This document shows, piece after piece, positions 1 through 5,409 of a stretch of DNA of 11,688 nt. The stretch covers positions 27,612 to 39,299 of the forward strand of contig DKYP01000018.1 of the NCBI GenBank assembly GCA_002499945.1. Reading direction: 5' to 3'. The notes beneath the pieces are model-generated. The model worked only from the letters and a program-made list of their open reading frames with translations. It was not told the origin of the DNA and ran no database searches. Each line of letters opens with the position of its first letter. Within the stretch, counting starts at the first letter, position 1. Made by a program: the position numbers and the translations under genes. Origin of the DNA: Lachnoclostridium sp. UBA7097 (GTDB lineage: Bacteria; Bacillota; Clostridia; Lachnospirales; Lachnospiraceae).

Positions 1-107
1 TATTAATTAATGTTAACAGGAAAGTAACCGATAATATTAACAGAGAAAGTATGTATTGTAACAAAATATAACTGTAAAATTATATTCTGGATTATTGGTA
101 TAATTAG

Positions 108-135
108 TAATATTTTGAAGTTGCTGGCATATAAT
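108..135 (+). promoter_or_regulatory. possible sporulation-type (SigE/SigK-like) promoter
   Basis: TAATATT at 108-114 is followed 13 bases later by CATATAAT at 128-135. This resembles the SigE-type pattern (about ATATT, then CATACAAT) known from Bacillus and clostridial mother-cell promoters. The second half also contains a plain TATAAT (130-135), so an ordinary vegetative promoter with a poor -35 is an equal alternative. It lies 44 bases ahead of the SpoIID-domain gene, which makes a sporulation promoter attractive but not shown. Confidence 0.3.
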
Positions 136-179
136 TAAACTAATAGTATAAAATGGTACAATGTGATAAGGGGGAAATA

Positions 180-1841
180 ATGGACAAGAAAAAGTTAAAA
201 TTACTTGCCATTCTGTCTGTTCTTTGTCTTTTTTGTGTGCTGTCAGAAGCATATCTTAGAGGTTATATTAATCTTCCGGGCGTAAAAGAAACAAGCCAGA
301 ATAAAACAGTAAAGGACAACAGGCCAGAGGAAAGTACAGAGGATAATAATAGTAACAGCAGCAGTAATCCAGGTAATAGTGGTGGAAATGCAGGAACTAC
401 TACTAAGAAACCAGCTGTAAAAACCACTAAAAAGCCTGCCGCAAAGGCTTCAAAGAAACCAAAGGCAACTAAAAAACCTGTACAGGTTTTAGACCCTGTA
501 AGGGCAGCAGATTCTCAGAAAGTAAGAGTCCTGATTATGTCCGGCAGTTTTGAAAGTTATTACCATAGCAGCATAAAGCTTACATGTGGAAGCAGTTTTA
601 CTATTAATGATGGCAAAAGCACCAAAAGTTATGCTGCGGGAAAAAAGGTTTCATTTAATATGTATGGCAAAGGGGCTAAAGCAAACAGGAAAAAGCAATT
701 TTCCATAACTTCCACAAATGGCGCAAGAATCAAGCTACTTTCTGTTAAAAGGCAGGACAGGCAGCCTTTGTACCGTGGCACTATTGAAGTGAAGTGGACT
801 AAACAGGGTTTCCTGGTAATTAATGAACTGCCAGTTGAACATTATCTTTATGCAGTTGTTCCAAGCGAAATGTCTACCAATAATAATATGGAGGCACTTA
901 AAGCACAAGCAGTATGTGCGAGAAGCTATGCATATAACCAGATTAATGCAAAACGTTATAAAGAGTATAACGCTGACCTTGATGACAGTACGGCATGCCA
1001 GGTATACAATAATATACCTGAAGACAGGCGTTCAAGAATGGCAGTGGATTCAACATACAGCAAAGTAATAACAAATGATGGGAAAATTATTGTTGCATAT
1101 TATTTTTCAACATCATGGGGGTGCACAGCTGATGGACAGGATGTATGGAATACGCCTTCAGAAGTGCCATATCTTTTAAGTTCATTGCAGGTACGCAGGA
1201 AAAATGCAAAAAAACAGGTGGAAACAGACCTTTCAGATGAAAACACTTTTAGGAATTTTATAGATGCTGGCGGCAGCGGAACATATGACAGCAGTGATGA
1301 CTGGTACAGGTGGAATATAACATTTAATGCAAAAAACTTAAGTAACAGGATTGATTCCGCAATTTATAACTGCTATCTTTCAGACAAATCACTTGTACTT
1401 GAACAGAACAGCAAAGGGAAATATGTGCAGAAACCTATAAAAAGCATTGGCAGAATCAAGGCACTGCGTGTTGAAAAAAGGGAAGAGAGCGGACTTGTAA
1501 CAGAACTTGTCATTGTAGGAACTGGAAATGTTGTTAAAGTATGTACACAGTATAATATAAGAAAAGTCCTTGCACCTGTTTATGAGAAAATAAAGAGGAA
1601 AAGCGGTGAAAGCATTTCCTCATACTCAATGCTTCCAAGTGCAGCATTTTATATTGATACCATTAAAAATAAAAAAGGAACATCATTTAAAATAACAGGC
1701 GGAGGGTTCGGGCATGGCGCCGGCCTTAGCCAGTCAGGTGCAGCAGCAATGGCTAAAGCCGGGGAAAGCTATTCTGTAATCCTTAAACATTTCTTTAATG
1801 GTACAAAGATACAAAATGTTAAAAATGTTTTAAACGGTTAA
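180..1841 (+). CDS. SpoIID/LytB-domain protein, membrane-anchored or secreted
   Basis: The 553-residue product has a basic N-terminus and one hydrophobic segment (about residues 8-24), so it is exported and probably stays anchored. Residues 73-100 form a Lys/Pro/Thr-rich linker with repeated TKKPA-like units, preceded by an Asn/Ser/Gly-rich stretch (about 55-72). The rest matches the SpoIID/LytB family: VVPSEM with Glu230 where SpoIID has its catalytic Glu, a LKAQAVCARSYA segment, and a C-terminal GGGFGHGAGLSQSGA block (about 507-521) followed by SYSVILKHFF. SpoIID is a lytic transglycosylase that cuts peptidoglycan during engulfment; LytB relatives act in vegetative wall turnover. The start at 180 is preferred over the in-frame ATG at 153 because AAGGGGG (168-174) lies 5 bases ahead of it. 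At 553 residues with a charged linker it is longer than the roughly 340 residues usual for SpoIID, so a vegetative wall enzyme is as likely as true SpoIID. Confidence 0.88.
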   Translation: MDKKKLKLLAILSVLCLFCVLSEAYLRGYINLPGVKETSQNKTVKDNRPEESTEDNNSNSSSNPGNSGGNAGTTTKKPAVKTTKKPAAKASKKPKATKKPVQVLDPVRAADSQKVRVLIMSGSFESYYHSSIKLTCGSSFTINDGKSTKSYAAGKKVSFNMYGKGAKANRKKQFSITSTNGARIKLLSVKRQDRQPLYRGTIEVKWTKQGFLVINELPVEHYLYAVVPSEMSTNNNMEALKAQAVCARSYAYNQINAKRYKEYNADLDDSTACQVYNNIPEDRRSRMAVDSTYSKVITNDGKIIVAYYFSTSWGCTADGQDVWNTPSEVPYLLSSLQVRRKNAKKQVETDLSDENTFRNFIDAGGSGTYDSSDDWYRWNITFNAKNLSNRIDSAIYNCYLSDKSLVLEQNSKGKYVQKPIKSIGRIKALRVEKREESGLVTELVIVGTGNVVKVCTQYNIRKVLAPVYEKIKRKSGESISSYSMLPSAAFYIDTIKNKKGTSFKITGGGFGHGAGLSQSGAAAMAKAGESYSVILKHFFNGTKIQNVKNVLNG

Positions 1842-1843
1842 AT

Positions 1844-2695
1844 TTATTTTACAAAGAAACCATCATCATCAAGCAGCTTATTAACAAGGCCTCCAAAAAA
1901 TAATATATACATACATGCATAGAGCCATACCATAAGAAGTGCGATTACAGTCATTGCGCCATAGAAGGCTGAATAATTACTGAAATGGTCAACATACAAT
2001 GAATACAAGTCAGAGTATAAAAGCCAGCCGCTTGTTGCAATAACAGCACCTGGTATCTGGCTTTTAAAACTGCATTTTCTGTCAGGTATGGCTTTGTACA
2101 TAATCATAAAAAATAAAAACATTATAAGGAAGCTTATAAGCGGCCTGAAATTTATTATTGGAAGAAATATATTTTCAAGCATAGGAAAATATTTACATGT
2201 GTAAAAATATATCCTGTTTCCAAATACCATAAAAGCAAGTGTCGCAATTATAAGCAGGGCAAATGCTATTGTATAAATAACAGAATAAAAACGTATAAGC
2301 AGGTAATTGCGGGTTTCTTCTATCTCATATACGGAGTTAAGCCCATTGGCAAGGGAAAGGAATGCTTTGGAACCAAGCCATATAGCGGTAATAATTGTTA
2401 CAGGCAGGAGTGTGGCAGACTGGCTGCTGTATATGCCCGAAATAACCGCTGACAGGAAGTTATGGAAAGAATCAGGTATAAAGACCTCCAGCGTATTTAA
2501 GAACATAGATTCAGTAAATGGTGTAAATTTAAGGACTGCAAACATAAACATAAAGAAAGGAAAGAAAGAAAGCATAAGGAAGAAAGCAGACTGCCCTGAA
2601 AAAGCAGAGATAGCTGCCCTGTTTGTTTCCTTTATTACCGTTTCTGTAATGCCCCGTACTTTATTAAACCAGTGTATTAAATGTTTATATCTCAT
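1844..2695 (-). CDS. YihY/BrkB-family integral membrane protein
   Basis: This 283-residue protein has about six hydrophobic segments (near residues 37-57, 96-118, 137-158, 185-202, 216-234 and 246-270). It has the family's typical start: a short amphipathic region, then SAFFLMLSFFPFF. It also has the conserved IWLGSKAFLSLANGLNSVY stretch and a C-terminal GAMTVIALLMVWLY helix. The family (formerly mis-called RNase BN) has no firmly established function; a transport role is often suggested. The start is uncertain. ATG at 2695 is 13 bases from GAAAGG (2709-2714), ATG at 2707 is only 1 base from it, and a start at 2794 would overlap the upstream gene by 74 bases. The 2695 start is chosen for spacing. 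The gene lies 25 bases downstream of the PHP gene on the same strand, so the two form an operon. Its stop codon is 2 bases from the stop of the convergent SpoIID-domain gene. Confidence 0.85.
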   Translation of the reverse strand: MRYKHLIHWFNKVRGITETVIKETNRAAISAFSGQSAFFLMLSFFPFFMFMFAVLKFTPFTESMFLNTLEVFIPDSFHNFLSAVISGIYSSQSATLLPVTIITAIWLGSKAFLSLANGLNSVYEIEETRNYLLIRFYSVIYTIAFALLIIATLAFMVFGNRIYFYTCKYFPMLENIFLPIINFRPLISFLIMFLFFMIMYKAIPDRKCSFKSQIPGAVIATSGWLLYSDLYSLYVDHFSNYSAFYGAMTVIALLMVWLYACMYILFFGGLVNKLLDDDGFFVK

Positions 2696-2720
2696 ATAAA
2701 TAACCATGCCTTTCAATTTA

Positions 2721-3389
2721 TTAATCCATAATAAGGCTGTAACTCCCAGCTTTAAGTATCCCTGCCAGTTCTTTAATGGAATCAAAATCCTCATCCGTGA
2801 TTATGCCGCCTTTTGCAAGGTCTTCCTCTTCATGGAAGTCACTTCCGGAAGTCATTACCAGATTATTTTCCTCCGCCCATTTATATGTTTTCCTATTATT
2901 ACTATTATGGCGCATATTGCCATTATATACCTCTGCACCATCAAGAAAACAAGGGTCTGCGGGTGTGCAGTAAGCCCTGCATGGGTGTGCCTGTATAAGA
3001 AGTATCCCGTTTTTATGGCATAATTTATACAGCCTTTCCAGTGACAGCCTGAATAAAAGCGGGTTCTGGCGGAAAAATTCCACACCGGCACCATATAAAA
3101 GATAGTCATTAGGGCTTTCAAGAAGGCTTACTTCTGCACCGGGCAGTACCTTTATATGGCAGTTATTCTCCTGTGAATATCTAAGGGCACACTGGTAGCC
3201 ATTTAAGAAAAATTCTGTAAATTCTTCTGGCTTTGTAATATTATTACGTTCCATAACCCATTTACTGTAATGGTCCGTAATAACAACAGCATCATAACCT
3301 TTTTCCTCATACATTTGTACAAGCCTGCCAGCACTTATATTTGAACAAGGACTTGTCTGGCTTGTATGTGCATGCAATTCAATTTTCAT
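2721..3389 (-). CDS. PHP-domain metal-dependent phosphoesterase
   Basis: The 222-residue product is a compact PHP domain. All four metal-binding motifs are visible: HAH (His6, His8), TDH (Asp39, His40), Glu86 in GAEVSL with His135 in QAHPCR, and DFH (Asp184, His186). PHP proteins use a cluster of two or three metal ions to hydrolyse phosphoesters; members include histidinol phosphatase, nucleoside 3',5'-bisphosphate phosphatases and the polymerase PHP domains. Which substrate applies here cannot be read from the sequence, and there are no histidine-pathway genes nearby. The Cys content is notable (Cys15, 67, 77, 124, 137, 141, 147). The start ATG at 3389 is supported by GAGGG (3397-3401 on the minus strand) at 7-base spacing. 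It is the first gene of the two-gene operon with the YihY/BrkB protein. Confidence 0.88.
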   Translation of the reverse strand: MKIELHAHTSQTSPCSNISAGRLVQMYEEKGYDAVVITDHYSKWVMERNNITKPEEFTEFFLNGYQCALRYSQENNCHIKVLPGAEVSLLESPNDYLLYGAGVEFFRQNPLLFRLSLERLYKLCHKNGILLIQAHPCRAYCTPADPCFLDGAEVYNGNMRHNSNNRKTYKWAEENNLVMTSGSDFHEEEDLAKGGIITDEDFDSIKELAGILKAGSYSLIMD

Positions 3390-3422
3390 TGTTATACCCT
3401 CATTTCTATTAAAGTAACTATT

Positions 3423-3451
3423 ATTTTACCAAAGAACATACAAAATATCAA
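3423..3451 (-). promoter_or_regulatory. promoter for the PHP-yihY operon
   Basis: On the minus strand, TTGATA (3446-3451) and TAAAAT (3423-3428) are separated by exactly 17 bases, a good vegetative sigma factor arrangement. It sits about 34 bases ahead of the PHP start codon and is back to back with the promoter of the flavin reductase-like gene. Confidence 0.6.
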
Positions 3452-3462
3452 AAAAAATTTAT

Positions 3463-3492
3463 TTGCATATGATAGATATATGGTATTATAAT
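3463..3492 (+). promoter_or_regulatory. promoter for the flavin reductase-like gene
   Basis: TTGCAT (3463-3468) and a perfect TATAAT (3487-3492) are 18 bases apart. Transcription would start near 3499, leaving a leader of about 24 bases that contains the AGGAGG ribosome binding site. Confidence 0.65.
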
Positions 3493-3522
3493 TAAAGAAA
3501 AATATTTTTAGGAGGAGAGAAT

Positions 3523-4029
3523 ATGCATACCTTTCAGAAAATCACAACGGACATAATGGAAATCAACCCATTTGAAAAAATCGGAAAAGACTGGATGTTA
3601 GTTACAGCAGGAAATGAAGAAAAAGCAAATACAATGACAGCATCCTGGGGAGCACTCGGGCAGATGTGGGGCAAGGATGCAGCATTTGTAGTTATAAGGC
3701 AGAGCCGTTTCACCAAAGAGTTTATAGACAGGGAAGGGAAATTCTCATTAAGTTTTCCAAAAGATAAATACAGGAAACTTATGAAATTCCTCGGGACAGT
3801 TTCAGGCCGGAATGAAGACAAGATAAAAGAATCAGGGGCAGATATAGGATATTATAACGGCGTGCCATATGTAGACCAGGCAGACCTTTTGTTAATATGT
3901 AAAGTAATGTCTGCTACATTAATTAAACCAGAAGACTTTAAAGACAAGGGTATTGATACTGCATGGTATGGGGACAAGGATTACCATACATTATATATAG
4001 CAGAAATTACAGATATTCTTGCAAGGTAA
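3523..4029 (+). CDS. flavin reductase-like FMN-binding split-barrel protein
   Basis: The 168-residue protein matches the flavin reductase-like / flavoredoxin family. It has NPFEKIGKDWMLVTAG near the start, the NTMTASWGALGQMWG stretch (36-50) that forms the FMN-binding region in this family, FVVIRQSRFTKEFID (55-69), and a terminal YGDKDYHTLYIAEI (149-162). Members bind FMN and carry out NAD(P)H- or ferredoxin-linked flavin or electron-transfer reactions in anaerobes; the exact partner is unknown. The start is firm: AGGAGG at 3510-3515 is 7 bases ahead of the ATG. It is a single-gene unit with its own promoter. After the stop there is only a weak hairpin (GGTAAATAT paired with ATATTACC, 4025-4047) with no T-run. 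Confidence 0.87.
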   Translation: MHTFQKITTDIMEINPFEKIGKDWMLVTAGNEEKANTMTASWGALGQMWGKDAAFVVIRQSRFTKEFIDREGKFSLSFPKDKYRKLMKFLGTVSGRNEDKIKESGADIGYYNGVPYVDQADLLLICKVMSATLIKPEDFKDKGIDTAWYGDKDYHTLYIAEITDILAR

Positions 4030-4053
4030 ATATACTAAATATTACCGGCACTA

Positions 4054-4082
4054 TTGACAAAATTAGACAAAAGGTGTATTAT
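4054..4082 (+). promoter_or_regulatory. strong promoter driving the intergenic RNA
   Basis: A perfect consensus TTGACA (4054-4059) is followed after 17 bases by TATTAT (4077-4082); an overlapping TATAAT lies at 4080-4085. No gene follows for about 350 bases, so the promoter most likely makes the structured RNA that begins near 4089. Confidence 0.7.
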
Positions 4083-4088
4083 AATAAG

Positions 4089-4308
4089 CGTGTTAAATAT
4101 CCATATTGCATAAAAGCTTAGAAGGATATTGGAAAAAATATGTAAAAATAGTTTACATATTAATTAAAAAAGCAAATTGTTTTAAGCATAATGCTTCAGA
4201 CAAACTGTTTTTATAATTTATTAAGAGAAGGTATTTCCGGTTACAAGGGGATGTAATTGGAGATAAGGCCGGCGGGCTGCCATTATACAGTGGCAGCCCG
4301 CCGGTTTT
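4089..4308 (+). ncRNA. candidate structured small RNA (about 220 nt)
   Basis: This stretch lies between a consensus promoter and a strong GC-rich terminator and folds locally into five hairpins. H1 is AATATCC (4096-4102) with GGATATT (4124-4130). H2 is ATATGTAAA (4138-4146) with TTTACATAT (4152-4160), loop AATAG. H3 is TTGTTT (4177-4182) with AGACAA (4198-4203), enclosing AAGC/GCTT. H4 is a continuous 14-pair stem (4232-4245 with 4252-4265, three G-T wobbles) closed by an AGGGGA loop. H5 is the terminator. The two ends do not pair into a closing stem as in 6S RNA, and there is no T-box, tmRNA or SRP signature, so it is not assigned to a known family. The next gene has its own promoter-like sequence at about 4409, which favours an independent RNA over a leader. 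H4 lies over a possible 21-codon reading frame. Confidence 0.55.
4269..4308 (+). terminator. strong GC-rich intrinsic terminator
   Basis: A perfect 14-pair stem (4269-4282 with 4291-4304; CCGGCGGGCTGCCA on the left arm) with an 8-base loop is followed by TTTT (4305-4308). The T-run is short, but the stem is by far the most stable in this AT-rich region. Confidence 0.78.
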
Positions 4309-4317
4309 GGCGTATTG

Positions 4318-4338
4318 GTTTGAAAGGAACTTTCAAAC
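4318..4338. repeat. perfect inverted repeat, possible operator
   Basis: GTTTGAAAG (4318-4326) and CTTTCAAAC (4330-4338) are perfectly complementary around a 3-base GAA centre. It lies between the RNA terminator and the sigma-like gene, about 70 bases ahead of that gene's likely -10 box. It has no T-run, so it is more likely a protein-binding site or an RNA hairpin than a terminator. Confidence 0.4.
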
Positions 4339-4384
4339 TTTACTTCCTTTACAACATTAAAAATATTTGTTATTATGTGTCTGG

Positions 4385-4414
4385 TTATGCATACATAGTT
4401 TGTATTTTTATAAT
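4385..4414 (+). promoter_or_regulatory. possible promoter for the sigma-like gene
   Basis: TATAAT at 4409-4414 is preceded by a poor -35 match, TTATGC (4385-4390), at 18 bases. The resulting leader would be only about 16 bases, with AAGGAAAGG (4417-4425) as ribosome binding site. A perfect palindrome, GACTTAAGTC (4425-4434), sits between that site and the start codon. Confidence 0.4.
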
Positions 4415-4436
4415 ATAAGGAAAGGACTTAAGTCAA

Positions 4437-5228
4437 ATGGAAGAACAAGGCAGGTTTTTGGAAATACTGGCTGAAATAAAGAATATAGCAGTGTTACAGC
4501 AGAACACATTATCCAAAGAAGAGATAAACAGGTATCTTGGCAATATGGAACTTGACAATAGCAAAATGGAGGCTGTGTACAGCTACCTTAGTGCAGGGGG
4601 CATTAAAATCACAGGGCATGAAGAGGACATTGCGGAATGTGGCATTACAGGCAGCAGGGCTTTATTTAACAGGAAGCTTTACCAGCATGAAGTGGATATA
4701 TTGGGAGTTACAGGTGATGAAGAGCTTAATGGCATTATAAAAGGTTTTCTTATGGGCAGGGAAGGATTAAGGGACAAGCTTGTTGAAAGCCAGCTTGCAC
4801 ATGTGATAAAGCTTGCTTCGGGCTATAATAAGCGTGAAGCGGTTGCAAATAAAACAATATCAATAGATGAAATTATATCTGAGGGAAATGTAGGGATTCT
4901 GGCTGGCATTTCAATAATTGAAGAAAATAAAGCACAATATATAAAAGAAAACGGAGAACCTGATTATAATGCTGTGCATGGTATAATTAATATGGAGATA
5001 GTAAATGCCATGGAAAGTTTTATTGATATGGAAACATCCGGCAAAGACTGGGAGAATGCAGTCCTTGCAAAGACAAACCTCCTGCATGAGGCAGCAAAAT
5101 ACCTTACGGAAGAGAACGGGGAGATACCATCTAAAGAGGAATTGTCGGAATATACAAAAATCCCTGTTGAAGAAATTAACAGGATAATGAATTTGTCAGA
5201 GGATACAAAGAGGGTTGCATCATCTTAA
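4437..5228 (+). CDS. sigma-70-like protein lacking region 4
   Basis: The 263-residue protein resembles a primary sigma factor in order, but not in full. Residues 5-58 look like region 1.1 (FLEILAEIKN, TLSKEEINRYL, then VYSYLSAGGIKI). Residues 110-160 look like regions 2.1-2.2 (LRDKLVESQLAHVIKLASGY, then IISEGNVGILAGISIIEE). Residues 208-260 look like region 3 (NLLHEAAKYLTEENGEIPSKEEL, then KIPVEEINRIMNLSED). Where region 2.3-2.4 should read like FSTYATWWIRQAITRAI, this protein has YNAVHGIINMEIVNAMESFI. The paired Trp and basic residues that melt and read the -10 element are gone. Region 4, which binds the -35 element, is absent: the frame ends right after region 3. It may bind core RNA polymerase without normal promoter recognition, or be a specialised or decaying paralogue. 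The start has a moderate ribosome binding site at 11 bases. Confidence 0.65.
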   Translation: MEEQGRFLEILAEIKNIAVLQQNTLSKEEINRYLGNMELDNSKMEAVYSYLSAGGIKITGHEEDIAECGITGSRALFNRKLYQHEVDILGVTGDEELNGIIKGFLMGREGLRDKLVESQLAHVIKLASGYNKREAVANKTISIDEIISEGNVGILAGISIIEENKAQYIKENGEPDYNAVHGIINMEIVNAMESFIDMETSGKDWENAVLAKTNLLHEAAKYLTEENGEIPSKEELSEYTKIPVEEINRIMNLSEDTKRVASS

Positions 5229-5287
5229 AACCAGTATTAAATTTACAATATCCCTCTACAGTTGTAAGACTTAGAAAAATGGAAATT

Positions 5288-5303
5288 CCACAAAATATAG
5301 TAC
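5288..5303. promoter_or_regulatory. NrdR-like box 1
   Basis: CCACAAAATATAGTAC matches most positions of the NrdR consensus (roughly ACACWATATATWGTGT). It is the upstream member of a pair ahead of nrdD, 30 bases start to start from box 2. Confidence 0.55.
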
Positions 5304-5317
5304 GTATTTTATAGTAT

Positions 5318-5333
5318 GCACAATATCTTGTGG
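5318..5333. promoter_or_regulatory. NrdR-like box 2, overlapping the nrdD -35 region
   Basis: GCACAATATCTTGTGG is a near-perfect imperfect palindrome (CACAA...TTGTG) of the NrdR type. With box 1 it gives a 30-base start-to-start spacing, three helical turns, as NrdR usually needs. Its right arm overlaps the -35 region, so bound NrdR would block RNA polymerase. Confidence 0.65.
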
Positions 5334-5359
5334 ACTTTTTTGGCATATAATGCTATAAT
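5331..5359 (+). promoter_or_regulatory. nrdD promoter
   Basis: TGGACT (5331-5336) and TATAAT (5354-5359) are 17 bases apart. A second TATAAT at 5346-5351 overlaps this element and could serve with a further-upstream -35. The leader is about 45 bases. Confidence 0.55.
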
Positions 5360-5409
5360 AACATTACGTCTTTAGACGGGAGAAAATTAAAAACAGGAGT
5401 GATTATAGC

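Noticed and set aside
153..179. Upstream ATG of the SpoIID-domain gene as true start
   Set aside because: It has no ribosome binding site, would place charged residues before the signal segment, and the AAGGGGG site serves the ATG at 180.
2306..3121. Several open frames of 60-130 codons opposite the PHP and YihY/BrkB genes
   Set aside because: They lack ribosome binding sites and protein-family likeness; the minus-strand genes have clear motifs.
4089..4308. 6S RNA
   Set aside because: Length is close, but the 5' and 3' ends do not form a closing stem and there is no single long rod with a central bubble; several separate hairpins are seen instead.
4089..4436. T-box or other amino-acid leader for the sigma-like gene
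   Set aside because: No T-box sequence, no specifier stem, and the gene downstream of the terminator has its own promoter-like sequence.
5243..5267. Terminator after the sigma-like gene (TTACAA with TTGTAA)
   Set aside because: Only six pairs with a 13-base loop and no T-run; too weak to call.
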